DNA of 64,000 nt from Archivesica marissinica (GCA_014843695.1 CM026390.1:95957708-96021707); one strand, 5' to 3'. Shown: positions 52,701 through 63,251, counted from the first letter of the stretch. Program-made: numbers and translations. Notes: generated by a model from the sequence alone, not told the origin.

Positions 52701-53735
52701 TGTCTCTGATTTAGACAGATTTCGTTCATGGTTGTAATTCAAAGATCTGAATCCAAATTTTCGTGATATTTCTTTCATTTTTAATAAATCCCAATATGCA
52801 CCGTCCCTAGGCGACTGCCGAACGAACCTATCGTTTACGACAACTAACATGTACCCTCTTGCTCCATGCGTAAAGTTATACAGATCACTATCTGTTGAAT
52901 GTGTGGGTGGTGATGTTACTGTCGGATGTTCTATGGGATGAAGTGATTGAACATTAGTCTGGTTGGGGTATGACTGTGATACCGTCGTGCCAGGGTATGA
53001 CTGGTTGGGGTATGACTGTGATACCGTCGTGCCAGGGGTACGGATACCTGCTCGTTTATTATACCGTGTCCGTACGTTTGATTCCCCAGTGCTGTTAGTT
53101 TCTTTATGTTCCACTACACCGGTGTTTTCCTGTGTGTCTTGGTAAGCCAACCGTTCTCCTATTATGGCATTATTGTTCATTTCTTTCTTTTTATCATCGT
53201 CTCTTTCGTGTATTTTAAGTGGTTTGTGTGGAAAGTTCTCTTGTACTTTTCTGTATAGTTCCAAATCATCGTCTATCAATTTTCCCGACTTCGTCCCACA
53301 TAAAATTTTAGCTAAAACCTTCTTAACTCCGTCATCTTCATCAACAGTAGTCGATGGTGTTTCTTTCATGACACTCTTCATCTCAACTACGTCATTTAAT
53401 CCGTCCCTTTTATCCGCGATTATCACATGTAATTCTCCAACAGTCATCGTGAGACTTGACGACGTTATCGACTGATCTACCTCTGAACTTTCTATTTTAT
53501 ACCTATTTTCCGAATCAATATTCACCATCGGTATATTACTAATCGGAAAATTTGAATACGCACGATCATTGGGAATTAAGACAGGGTGCGTGATTTCATG
53601 CACTGTTTCTGGGTATTGCTTAGTGGTTTTTCCCATTTCCATTGTACATCCTTGTTCAATCGTATCAGGATCGTCCTGGCATGCATACTCATCAGATGTC
53701 TCGTGACAACCCCCTGCTGTTTCGGGATCCTCCAT
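49153..53735 (-). CDS. Caspase-family cysteine protease (3 exons, complete)
   Basis: Cysteine protease cutting after Asp in apoptosis or inflammation pathways. Exons on the minus strand: 52460-53735, 50626-50706, 49153-49775; 1,980 bp, about 659 aa; GT-AG junctions and phases agree. Start ATG at 53735 has an in-frame TAA seven codons upstream. Residues 1-290 form a polar N-terminal region with no clear CARD or DED and a duplicated PGTTVSQSYPNQ (about 234-245 and 248-259). The p20 begins at RGYMLVVVNDRF (about 293), with the catalytic His in MSTHG (about 370) and catalytic Cys in QACRG (about 424), where exon 1 ends. p10 in exon 3 shows MYAIPPGLSAWRNTSDGSWM. The stretch between QACRG and p10 is over 120 residues, Pro/Ser/Thr-rich, far longer than in typical caspases. 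Executioner or initiator class cannot be told. The nearest repeats are SINEs and an hAT-like MITE in its introns. Confidence 0.92.
50038..50281 (-). mobile_element. SINE family A, nearly full length
   Basis: Reverse complement of family A: TTACGTTTATTTATCATCGC, TACCGGTTGCCCATATGAGC, TTACGTGCACGGTGTAAAGC, GGGTCAGACGGGGATCGACC. The tRNA head stops at the B box, the rest being lost. Located in caspase intron 2. Confidence 0.85.
50626..50706 (-). CDS. Caspase exon 2 (81 bp)
   Basis: Encodes EELDHGSDVFVAVPTNEDKT and CSIVNN after the QACRG Gly. Acceptor TTTTCAG, donor AACG/GTAAT. Phase agrees with both neighbours. Confidence 0.85.
50791..51042 (-). mobile_element. SINE family B copy
   Basis: Reverse complement: TTATTTATTTTACAACCATT, GGAGTACCCGGAGAAAACCC, CCCGGTCCGAGGTTCGAACC, and tRNA head GCGCTAACGGACTGACTGAT. 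In caspase intron 1. Confidence 0.88.
51043..51149 (-). mobile_element. SINE family A fragment fused to the family B copy
   Basis: TGTAAAGCACCGACACGAGA, TTATTAGGGTCAGACGGGGG, ATCGAACCTGCGATCCCTGG: the family A mid-body and B box in reverse complement, joined to the family B head with no spacer. Confidence 0.8.
51150..51670. other. Caspase intron spacer
   Basis: AT-rich, no coding feature or repeat recognised. Confidence 0.4.
51671..51958. mobile_element. hAT-like MITE, copy 1
   Basis: Ends CAGGGTTCCCTCTGTCTG and GCCGACAGCGGGAACCCTG, inverted repeats starting CAGGG as in many hAT elements. Flanks CTAAAATT and CTAAATTA look like a slightly mutated 8 bp target duplication. The interior has GCGCCACTTCTGTCGCCAAT and AGAGCCATATAGTTCACAAA. 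About 288 bp, caspase intron 1. Confidence 0.8.
51959..52459. other. Caspase intron spacer
   Basis: AT-rich sequence before the exon 1 donor; nothing recognised. Confidence 0.4.
52460..53735 (-). CDS. Caspase exon 1 (N-terminal region and p20)
   Basis: 1,276 bp ending inside the Gly codon of QACRG (donor AGAG/GTAAG). It holds the whole N-terminal region and p20 up to the catalytic Cys. Confidence 0.93.
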
Positions 53736-53974
53736 TATGAGATTAGTTCGTTCTTATAACCCAATAAACATTGACGTTCGCACTGTTATCAATTTAAGTC
53801 TTATTTATTTACTATTTTCGTTTCGTCCGTAAACCTATAATACAAAGAAAAGACATATTCAATTTCAATTTATCATTTCGAAATAGGGTTTTGCCTAAAT
53901 AATTCAAATATTTGTATTTCGGCTTTTTTCCATACAACTTTATACTAGATAAGATCATGAGTAAATTAACCCCC
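53736..53974 (-). promoter_or_regulatory. Caspase 5' flank
   Basis: The region upstream of the caspase ATG. ATAATGG gives an acceptable start context (A at -3, G at +4). No clear TATA or initiator was seen; the promoter is assumed from position only. Confidence 0.3.
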
Positions 53975-54410
53975 AGAGAATATTACAGCGTGCAGCACAT
54001 TCTACGTAAAGAGAATATTACAGCGTGCAGCACATTATACGTAAAGAGAAGCTCTCAGTGTGCAACACATTCTACGTAAAGAGAATATTACAGCGTGCAG
54101 CACATTCTAAGTAAAGAGAATCTCTCAACGTGCAGCGCATTCTAAGTAAAGTGAATATTACAGCGTGCAGCACATTCTAAGTAAAGTGAATATTACAGCG
54201 TGCAGTACATTCTAAGTAAAGTGAATATTACAGCGTGCAGCACATTCTAAGTAAAGTGAATATTACAGCGTGCAGCGCATTCTAAGTAAAGTGAATATTA
54301 CAGCGTGCAGCACATTCTAAGTAAAGTGAATATTACAGCGTGCAGCACATTCTACGTAAAGAGAATATTACAGCGTGCAGCACATTCTAAGTAAAGAGAA
54401 TATTACAGCA
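53975..54410 (+). repeat. Minisatellite, 35 bp unit, about 12 copies
   Basis: Units of GTAAAGTGAATATTACAGCG TGCAGCACATTCTAA (35 bp), with GAGAAT and TCTACG variants and two copies reading CTCTCAACGTG. Confidence 0.94.
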
Positions 54411-54414
54411 TGTA

Positions 54415-54540
54415 ATATACATGTAACTGAACATGTACCAACAGTTTGTTCTGAACATACCCATGTACCCATATACAGTTTGATCTAAGCATACCCATGT
54501 ACCAACAGTTTGTTCTGAACATACCCATATACAGTTTTTG
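54415..54540 (+). repeat. Short repeat around CATACCCATGTACCAACAGT
   Basis: Three to four imperfect copies of AACATACCCATGTACCAACA GTTTGTTCTG and ATATACAGTTTG right after the 35 bp array. Confidence 0.7.
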
Positions 54541-54837
54541 TTGCGCTGTTGGTCATAGAAAGGAATTTTGTAGAGGATATAGGATATGTCAAGTAACGTG
54601 TACAGTGAAGGTAGACGATAGTTGTCTACCGTATAATTATAGCTTATGTTGTAATATAGCATACATATATTTCATTTTGTCACTACCATACACTACTACA
54701 ATACATTGTGGACATTCCGTAACATATAGATATTGCCTTCATACAGAGTACCCGGCCAGTTTGTATCTAGGTCCCGGGAACAGGCTTGACATAAATGAAA
54801 CACACAGACAGTAACAGTGTTCACGTGCATACTCCAG

Positions 54838-55098
54838 CTGTCCGATTAGCGCAGTGGTTAGCGCTCTCGCACCTCACCAATGCAACCCGGGTTCGATCCT
54901 TGGACCAGGCAGTATGTTAGATGGTACGGTAGTCGCCAGATCGGACAGGTGGGTTTTCTCCGGGTACTCCGCCCCCCCCCCCCCACACACACACGAATAA
55001 CCACATTTACGTTTTCATCCGCGCCAACGAGAGTGATTTTAAAATATAAGTTGTTAAAACTTGCTTCGCAATCGTTGTAAAATAAATAACGTTTAAAA
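54838..55098 (+). mobile_element. SINE family B, full-length copy with C-run
   Basis: CTGTCCGATTAGCGCAGTGG, B box GGTTCGATCC (about 54891), GTGGGTTTTCTCCGGGTACT, then a 13-base C-run and (CA)n, CCAACGAGAGTGATTTTAAA, CTTGCTTCGCAATCGTTGTA, AAATAAATAACGTTTAAA. Confidence 0.9.
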
Positions 55099-56732
55099 AC
55101 CGATATTGAATCGGAGCTTGACATCCGATGAAATGCATGCTTGTGTTTGGTATTTAAATTGGATTGTCTCCCTTATACCATTAACAACAATACGTATGGA
55201 TATAATTATTTGATATTTTCTTCTCATAAGGAAAGGTGACACCCTTGAAAGGGTTAACGATACTCCGTTTAAATAATTAGAAATACGGACAGCCGAAACA
55301 TTTGTTTATGAACAGAACATACAATATGCACACAATTTACAAAATGTAATGAAATTTTATATATCGGACCAAATCGTATCTGCATGATGAGCTTATCATG
55401 GTGTGTGTGGGGGGGGGGGGGGGGGTAATGGACACATTGTTCTTGCATACACTGAGACATTCTTTGATATTCTTCTACACCTTACTGTACGCAAGAACTC
55501 ACTTTAGATAAACTAAATTTGACAGTTTCTGACATGGCTTTCAAGCACATATAATATTATACAAACCTATAAAACTTAGGTTAAATAGTATTCTTGGACT
55601 TATCACAATTAATATCAAATAAAGTAGCGTAAGCATATATATACTGTGGTACACGGTTTGCAGACCATTTTTAAAGGTACTGGTGTTGGTCCTGGTGTAA
55701 TGTTCTTAAGTACGGCCCAAAACGAGGTATATTAACATGTTATGTAGTGCACGTTGGTTTAATGCATAACGTATGATCTATTGACATGCAATACAATATT
55801 GATTACACGACATGTCATTGACAAGTGTGTTTCCATGAAACCACCAGACATATCTATCGTCCAACCGAATGGCCGCCGTGAATTTACCTGTTAAAGGTTA
55901 AGGTTAATCCTTTTAATACCTCCATATATACATGAAGAGCACAAGTGAACATACATAATATACAATTACACGTTTTACATGGACACATATAAACATACAT
56001 ATATACAAAGTAGTACAAGTGTACAATAATGGTCATAAGAACTGACATAACCATGCAGCTATTAATTAGTGTATACCGATCATCATTACTTGCCGAAACG
56101 AAATGCAAGGGAAAGAGATGATGGTAGCGCACACAAAAGATGTTAAAGTGTTTATAACCGGAACACCATTCTTCAGTAAAGAAAACGGTGCAGGTACCTA
56201 AAAGCAATATAATGGTATTTAAATAGAAGCAAACATGTTTAGATTACTGATTTACCACAACCTTAAGTTTGGAGCATTTGCCAGAATGCCCTAAAACATT
56301 GATTGCTCATTTGTAGTACCCAATCAAATTTGTAAAATATGTCACGTGCGTTCTACTATTATTATTTTTAACGGAAACACAAAAGGTGTACTGAAATCAA
56401 TGGAATTTCGCGTTTGTTAATTGCCTAATAGAATTACCGGATATTTAGGGATTTTAATTAGGACATACTGAAAGAATTGCCGTTATTATTTCAAGGATCA
56501 ATTAGTTTAAAAGTGAAACATAATTGGCATCCAAGAAAGATGGCGGATCATGTAAATGTTTGGTGACACATCCGAATACCCTTCACTGCTTCAGTGACAC
56601 TTTTTATTGTCATCTAATTGCAACATTATCATGATATATCTGTGTAACTTGTTACCCCGTAACACAGTTTACCTGGACAGGTCACCTGGAAAAATAGACC
56701 TGAATGTTTTAGACAGGTTTTAGTTTGTCAGG
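55099..56732. other. Unassigned intergenic sequence
   Basis: No coding feature recognised. It holds a G-run (about 55408-55425, GTGTGTGTGGGGGG...), a short CCTTGAAAGGGTTAAC near 55243, and AAAGATGGCGG (YY1-like) at 56535, which could belong to a promoter for the candidate exon at 56733. Confidence 0.4.
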
Positions 56733-56835
56733 ATGAACTCAAACCACCGGTTAAAATTCTACAACACAAACTATCAACTTTATATATTGATTACGTTTAT
56801 ATTTATTCCGAACTACAGAGAAGTGACATGTCAAG
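56733..56835 (+). CDS. Candidate first exon with signal peptide
   Basis: ATG in GGATGA context starts a frame with a polar start (MNSNHRLKFYNTNYQ), a hydrophobic stretch LYILITFIFIP and NYREVTCQ, a plausible signal peptide and cleavage region. TCAAG/GTAAGTT directly after it is a strong splice donor. If real, the gene runs right on the plus strand; no second exon was found. It could be chance. Confidence 0.3.
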
Positions 56836-57077
56836 GTAAGTTAATTGGTTCGGTCCTCGACTTCGGAGACTGTCGGTTAAATTTAAATTATGTAGATATT
56901 TATTCTATTATGTCAAATCCCTTGTGTGGGACCTAAGCATGTTTTGCTAGACTTAGCCAACCTAAGTGATTAACCAATTTTTACCAATATGTATGAGATA
57001 CCTTGATCAAGAATACAGCATTTAGGCCTATACATTTCACCAAAATGCACCTAATGGGTTTAGTCAGTGTTTTATCA

Positions 57078-57186
57078 AATACATGGCTTCAATTATTTAC
57101 CTGTGAACTATATGGGTTTTAGTTGGCTTTTTTTTCAATTGGCAACAGAAGTGGCGCCGACAAAATTACCGACAGAGGGAACCCTG
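57078..57186 (-). mobile_element. hAT-like MITE, truncated copy
   Basis: Reverse complement of one end of the element at 51671-51958: AACTATATGGGTTTTAGTTG, GCAACAGAAGTGGCGCCGAC and GACAGAGGGAACCCTG. The other end is absent. Confidence 0.7.
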
Positions 57187-57334
57187 TTACTGTACAATAT
57201 AATTGGTTAATTGTATTAACAGTACATTAGATAGTGGAGCTGAATGTTCTTTAATAGATAGATAGATTATCCTCCATTGACTTTATTATCCTCCATTGAC
57301 AGCTTTCATCCTACTCCAGCTGTTATTGGTTGAG

Positions 57335-58092
57335 GAGAACCTCTAAGCAGACATGGACGTGCATCCTGGTAGATCCTCTAAGCAGGCATGGACGTGCATC
57401 CTGGTAGATCCTCTAAGCAGGCATGGACGTGCATCCTGGTAGATCCTCTAAGCAGGCATGGCCGTGCATACTGGTAGATCCTCTAAGCAGGCATGGACGT
57501 GCATACTGGTAGATCCTCTAAGCAGGCATGGACGTGCATCCTGGTAGATCCTCTAAGCAGGCATGGACGTGCATCCTGGTAGAATCTCTAAGCAGACATG
57601 GACGTGCATCCTGGTAGAACCTCTAAGCAGACATGGACGTGCATCCTGGTAGATCCTCTAAGCAGGCATGGACGTGCATCCTGGTAGAATCTCTAAGCAG
57701 ACATGGACGTACATCCTGGTAGAACCTCTAAGCAGGCATGGACGTGCATCCTGGTAGATCCTCAAAGCAGGCATGGACGTGCATCCTGGTAGAACCTCTA
57801 AGCAGGCATGGACGTGCATCCTGGTAGATCCCCTCACCAGGCATGGACGTGCATCCTGGTAGAACCTCTAAGCAGGCATGGACGTGCATCCTGGTAGAAC
57901 CTCTAAGCAGGCATGGACGTGCATCCTGGTAGAATCTCTAAGCAGACATGGACGTACATCCTGGTAGATCCTCTAAGCAGGCATGGACGTGCATCCTGGT
58001 AGATCCTCTAAGCAGGCATGGACGTGCATCCTGGTAGATCCTCTAAGCAGGCATGGACGTGCATCCTGGTAGAATCTCTAAGCAGATATGGA
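57335..58092 (+). repeat. Minisatellite, 35 bp unit, about 21 copies
   Basis: Units of CCTCTAAGCAGGCATGGACG TGCATCCTGGTAGAT (35 bp) with AGAAT, AGAAC, CAGACATGG and GCATACTGG variants. It ends directly against a SINE family A copy. Confidence 0.96.
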
Positions 58093-58093
58093 C

Positions 58094-58288
58094 GTGACAG
58101 AGACCCATTCATTCCAGAATCTCCTCTGGTTCTTTTACGTGCACGGTGTAAAGCACAGACACGAGACCTCGGTTTAACGTCCCATCTGAAAGACTGTTAA
58201 TTTTATTAGGGCACAGATGGGGGATCGAACCTGCGATCCCTGGATTACCAGTCCAGCGTGTTACCACTGGACTACATATCCGTCTGTA
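58094..58288 (-). mobile_element. SINE family A, head and body
   Basis: Reverse complement: GTGACAGAGACCCATTCATT, TTACGTGCACGGTGTAAAGC, GGATCGAACCTGCGATCCCT, GGATTACCAGTCCAGCGTGT, ending with TCCGTCTG. Here the tRNA-like anticodon stem CTGGA/TCCAG is perfect around loop CTGGTAA. The 3' part is missing, cut by the 35 bp array. Confidence 0.88.
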
Positions 58289-58355
58289 CCATGTGTACAG
58301 ATGCCACGCATATTTATATGAACCAGAGTTCTGTACATTTATTGACGCTATTATT

Positions 58356-58602
58356 CAGGGTTCCCTCTCTCTGAATGTTTGTCTGCGCCACTTCTGTCGC
58401 CAATTGAAAAACACTGGAGCCAATTCAAAAAACTAAGAGCCATATAGTTCACAAATAAATATTTGAAGCCATGTATTTGACAAAACATGTGCCAAAAAAA
58501 GTAAAATGTTCCGCCAAATATTTTCGTCAATTCACAAAATTTAGCGCCAATATTTATTTTTTGTCCCAATTGGCGCCTTTGGTGACCGACAGCGGGAACC
58601 CT
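58356..58602. mobile_element. hAT-like MITE, copy 2
   Basis: CAGGGTTCCCTCTCTCTGAA to GACCGACAGCGGGAACCC, about 247 bp, same family as 51671-51958 with an internal deletion around the ACACTGGAGCC block. Confidence 0.8.
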
Positions 58603-59721
58603 TTATTCTATGGCAATTTCACAATAACTAATGATGTTCTAATACAAATGTATGATTCCGACCGTGTATTATAAAATATATTGTAGAACATTGATAACAT
58701 ACTACCATCCTTATAAGTGGATACTCAACGTTAACCCAAAATTACCGAGGTCGAAATGAGCTATTCAGCATTAAATTGCCAACTACATGTAGTTTTATTT
58801 TTTTTGTCCGCCGTATTCCCTTTTATTAAATTTTTTATTAGAAATGTTCTTTAATTATAATATTTATAATCAACATAAAACAATGTTTTAATTGACATTA
58901 TAACAGACTGCTTAAATGCTTAAGATAATTAATAATACTAAATATAACAAATTAGCCATTCCATGGGGACACAAATGCCCGCTGGTCATTATTCTATATG
59001 AAATAGAGACCCACGCGTCTATTGGACTCCCTAGCCACAGTTTCAAGAGGTCAAGCTGATTCCCCTGTCCACCCATAACATATACCTGGTCAATATTTAA
59101 ATTAATAAATATAGGGAGACTTGTACTGTCTCGCTATAGAGCTAGCTTCTGTAGCGACGCGGTATGAGTGCTCACCTCCAGGTAATGGAGGATCAGGTGG
59201 TCGTGGGTTAAAACCCTGACAGGTTACTTTATTGCCAATGTCATAAGACTCGATTATATGATTGAATCATAGCGAGTTTGACATCAAATCAAACTGTCTG
59301 CTATACAGATATTTTAAAATGCAGTTGGTAAAAAGAAGCATAATTATTATGTTATATTAATGCACTGTACATGTAGTAGAGTAAGCTGAAAATTGCACGA
59401 ATTTGTTATACTTTGCAAGATGGCTGTCTAAATCATTCAGCGCAGGAGGAATACACAGTATGAAATAAGTAACAACAGTAGAATATTTCACCATGAAGAT
59501 TAATTAATTGCTGATATGGCTGATATGGCTGTAATATTGTTCTTTGCAAATACCGTTTTGAACGGTATCCAGAATGAAATGGGTTAAAGATAAGATACAT
59601 TTTATTTTGAGTCAGCAAGATAGCACACGGTGAGCTTTTGAACCGACTAGTATATAACTAACAGTTATAAATTTAGGATCACTGATAATAGTATGCATAT
59701 TTATTATTAATTTGTGATTTA
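58603..59721. other. Intergenic spacer with a tRNA-like segment
   Basis: Mostly AT-rich. 59150-59235 (TGTAGCGACGCGGTATGAGT, GGTGGTCGTGGGTTAAAACC) resembles a mutated tRNA or SINE head with a B-box-like GTGGGTTAAAACCC. Not confident enough to name a family. Confidence 0.4.
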
Positions 59722-59954
59722 TTAACCCTTTCAACACCACAGACCTCTAAATAGGCTTACAAAAAGTGTAGATCCAGATGAGCCGGCTTGTGACGAGCCG
59801 TCAGGATCTGCACTTTTTGCCTGTTTGACTATTTTTAGACATAATTACCCATTTTGATAAATGAACTTGTCTAAATGTGATTTTCTGATTCATTTATTGG
59901 TTTATGAATATCATGGACCAGTCCATGTGAGTTACTTGGTGTTGAAAGGGTTAA
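59722..59954. mobile_element. TTAA-bounded piggyBac-type MITE (233 bp)
   Basis: TTAACCCTTTCAACACCA at the left and TGGTGTTGAAAGGGTTAA at the right are perfect inverted repeats. The CCCTTT start inside TTAA is typical of piggyBac-type elements. Inside, a smaller hairpin pairs AAAAAGTGTAGATCC with GGATCTGCACTTTTT. Confidence 0.9.
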
Positions 59955-60011
59955 TCAATGCATTTGGGGACTGTCTTTAATGTGTACATTATTATGCATT
60001 GTTTACACTTC

Positions 60012-60655
60012 AATAAACATCACTAAGCATGAATTAAATCTTACATAATCGTCATTTGTACATGTATGTTATGTAATAAACTTCACTAAGCATGAATTAA
60101 ATCTTACATAATCGTCATTTGTACATGTATGTTATGTAATAAACTTCACTAAGCATGAATTAAATCTTACATAATCGTCATTTGTACATGTATGTTATGT
60201 AATAAACTTCACTAAGCATGAATTAAATCTTACATAATCGTCATTTGTACATGTATGTTATGTAATAAACTTCACTAAGCATGAATTAAATCTTACATAA
60301 TCGTCATTTGTACATGTATGTTATGTAATAAACTTCACTAAGCATGAATTAAATCTTACATAATCGTCATTTGTACATGTATGTTATGTAATAAACTTCA
60401 CTAAGCATGAATTAAATCTTACATAATCGTCATTTGTACATGTATGTTATGTAATAAACTTCACTAAGCATGAATTAAATCTTACATAATCGTCATTTGT
60501 ACATGTATGTTATGTAATAAACTTCACTAAGCATGAATTAAATCTTACATAATCGTCATTTGTACATGTATGTTATGTAATAAACTTCACTAAGCATGAA
60601 TTAAATCTTACATAATCGTCATTTGTACATGTATGTTATGTAATAAACTTCAGTT
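60012..60655 (+). repeat. Minisatellite, 63 bp unit, 10 near-identical copies
   Basis: Unit AATAAACTTCACTAAGCATG, AATTAAATCTTACATAATCG, TCATTTGTACATGTATGTTA TGT. Copies are virtually identical apart from the first (AAACATC). Confidence 0.97.
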
Positions 60656-61337
60656 ACCTTAAATATGCTGTGATTCCTGATATTACATGTATGTATCCAA
60701 ATGTATATATGGAGAATGAGGAGTTTTCAGTATTTATAAGTAGATTGTGTCTTGTACATTGATCATGTGTCAATCACTCACTGGTAACTCTCACCCTGAG
60801 TTGGTGTTTGTCATAAATGAATGAAAATAATGATTAGAAAATGATTACTTAGTCAGAATGTTTGTAAACAATTAAACATTGACAGTGACAACTGTGACAC
60901 CTTCTGGTATGGCTTTGAAACACAATATGTTTATTAATAATGTGTGAAAACATGTAGCTTGCGACAGATGTGTGTGTGGGGGGGGGGGGGCAGTGGGGGT
61001 AGAGTTTGAACAATAGCGAGTTAAGAACCTGAAATTTGGAAATTAATTATTAGTATTTCAACAGTTAACAGTCAAGAAATTGTAGCATAAAACTACTTAA
61101 ATACAATGTTTGTATGCATTACTAATTAGGATTAACAATGTTTTATTGTTTCTGATGAGCAAAAATGACATTATAAAATACAATTTCACAAATTCTTAAA
61201 TTGAAATTAGTGTAGAAAGCAGGGGTTAAATGTTATAAGATTATGGTAGTGAGACGTAGCCCATAAAAGCCCATATTGTGCTTCCCCCACAGACATCTGG
61301 TCCCTGGAGTCATTATGTCCTACTTTACATTTCACTT
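60656..61337. other. Intergenic spacer
   Basis: AT-rich, no gene. A G-run (about 60977-60990) is the only notable feature. Confidence 0.4.
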
Positions 61338-61545
61338 AGGGGAGCTGTAGGTTCGAATCCCACTGGAGGCGTCGCATTCCTTCATGTGGCAGAAACTATT
61401 CAACTGTATTCTACCCAGGTCTCTGTCCATGCCTGTAACACTGCTCGGAGGGACATCCAGGGTCTCCTGCACCAATAAATCGCTATATGACCTAAGCTGT
61501 TGGTGCAACTTTAAGCCCAGAAAACAATAACATTTCACTTGTGGG
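61338..61545 (+). mobile_element. Possible SINE family D (tRNA head truncated)
   Basis: Begins with a B-box-like GTAGGTTCGAATCCCACTGG, then GTCGCATTCCTTCATGTGGC, CAGGTCTCTGTCCATGCCTG, GCTGTTGGTGCAACTTTAAG and CCCAGAAAACAATAACATTT. A tRNA B box followed by a unique body fits a 5'-truncated SINE; no second copy in this window. Confidence 0.55.
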
Positions 61546-61587
61546 AAGGCAAATATCCATCTCTCCATTATTGGACTTGGGGAGGAG

Positions 61588-61628
<41 letters not shown>

Positions 61629-62495
61629 CAGAGAGATACAGAGAGAGATACAGAGATACAGAGAGAGATACAGAGAGAGATACAGAGAGAGAGAGATACA
61701 GAGAGATACAGAGAGAGAGATACAGAGAGATACAGAGAGAGAGAGAGAGAGAGATACAGAGAGAGAGACATACAGAGAGAGAGACATACAGACAGAAAAA
61801 TAGAGACAACGAGAGGGAGAAAGAGAGAGATAGAGACAGAGAGAAAAATACAAAGAGAGAGAGAGAGATAGAGACAGACAGACCGAGAGACAGACAGAGA
61901 CACAGAGAGAGACAGACAGAGACACAGAGAGAGACAGACAGAGACACAGAGAGAGACAGACACAGAGAAACAGAGAGAGACAGACAAACAGAGAGAGACA
62001 GACGGACAGAGAGACAGATAGACAGACAGAAAGAGCGAGAGACAGGCAGAAAAAGAGACACAGAGAGACAGACGCACAGAGAGACAGAGATATTGACAGA
62101 GAGAGAGACACACACAGAGAGACAGACAGATAGAGCGAGACAGAGAGAGAGAGGCACAGAGTGACATACAGAGAGAGAGAGAGACAGAGAAACAGTCAAA
62201 CATAGAGACACAGAAAGAGAGCCAGACAGAGAGAGAGAGACATACAGAAAGAGAGACAGAGCGAGAGAGACAGACCCACAGAGAGAAAGAGACAGACAGG
62301 CAGAGAGAGACAGACGGAAAGAAACACAGAGACAGAGAAAGAGACAGACAGAGAGAGACAGAGAGGGAGACATAGAGAGTGACAGACAGAGAGAGAGACA
62401 GACAGAGAAAGACAAACTGAGAGAGACAGACAGATATAGCCAGAGAGTGTCAGAGAGAGAGACAGACATACACCGAGAGAGACAGACACAGAAAT
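61588..62495 (+). repeat. Polypurine GA-rich low-complexity tract
   Basis: About 900 bp of GAGAGA, GAGATACA, GAGACAGACA and related units; purines dominate the plus strand. Long frames on both strands (Ser/Leu-rich on minus, Arg/Glu-rich on plus) come from the composition. Confidence 0.95.
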
Positions 62496-62833
62496 AAACA
62501 ACATGGCATCGAAAATCAAATGGGAATGAAAATCATCATCGAGCTATAAACACTACAAATCCTGCCCTGCCCTATCGCTGAATTCTTCAACAGCCATGTC
62601 CAGCTACAGTAGCAATTCCAATGTAAAACTTGCTAAAAGTTGTGCAAATGGCCGGTATTAGAACGTTACACATTTTGACCGACTTGGTAAATACATACTT
62701 GTTGCAACATCATAGTAAGGTACATGTTGTGTGTGCTCCAATTCACACGATTGACATGCTAATATAAATATAGCGCACACACTGTTGCTTAGAATACATG
62801 TAACTAGTTTTTTGTTCATATCAATTTCAAGAA
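62496..62833. other. Spacer
   Basis: No gene or repeat recognised. Confidence 0.35.
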
Positions 62834-63079
62834 TTAACTCTTTCACCGCCAATGTCGCATAAAAGCAACTTTGTAAAAAAGTAGAGAACCCGATCGGACA
62901 GAACAGAACATGCCGTCTGATCAGGCTATATGCTGATTGCTCTTCAGACAGTGGAGCTGAAGCACCTGTCCGAATAGCAAACAACATAGATCCTGATCAG
63001 ACGCGGCATTACGCCGCGGCTGATCTGGATCTATGTTGTTTCCACATCCTCTGAATTTATTCGGCGCAGAAAGGGTTAA
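62834..63079. mobile_element. TTAA-bounded piggyBac-type MITE, second type (246 bp)
   Basis: TTAACTCTTTCACCGCC at the left; GGCGCAGAAAGGGTTAA at the right, imperfect inverted repeats with TTAA at both edges. The interior contains a strong hairpin, AACAACATAGATCC with GGATCTATGTTGTT (about 62980-63042). Confidence 0.85.
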
Positions 63080-63251
63080 AAAGCTGATAACGTAAGAACT
63101 GTAACTAGTATGAGTAAAATGACAAATAAAATATGAACTATTTTTTGATGCCTTTAATATTCATTTGCAACTGACCGCATAACGCACTTCATAGATTGTA
63201 ATGGAAAAACATGTACATGAAACATTTGCAATTCAGTAAATTTATGTTATG

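Noticed and set aside
52963..53475. Plus frames of 60 and 103 codons across the caspase exon
   Set aside because: Antisense shadows of the caspase coding sequence.
54497..54814. 105-codon plus frame with many Cys
   Set aside because: Starts within a short tandem repeat, no signal peptide or spacing pattern of a known Cys-rich family, and no splice signals.
61492..62469. 325-codon Ser/Leu-rich minus frame
   Set aside because: Translation of the GA-rich tract; no start context or domain.
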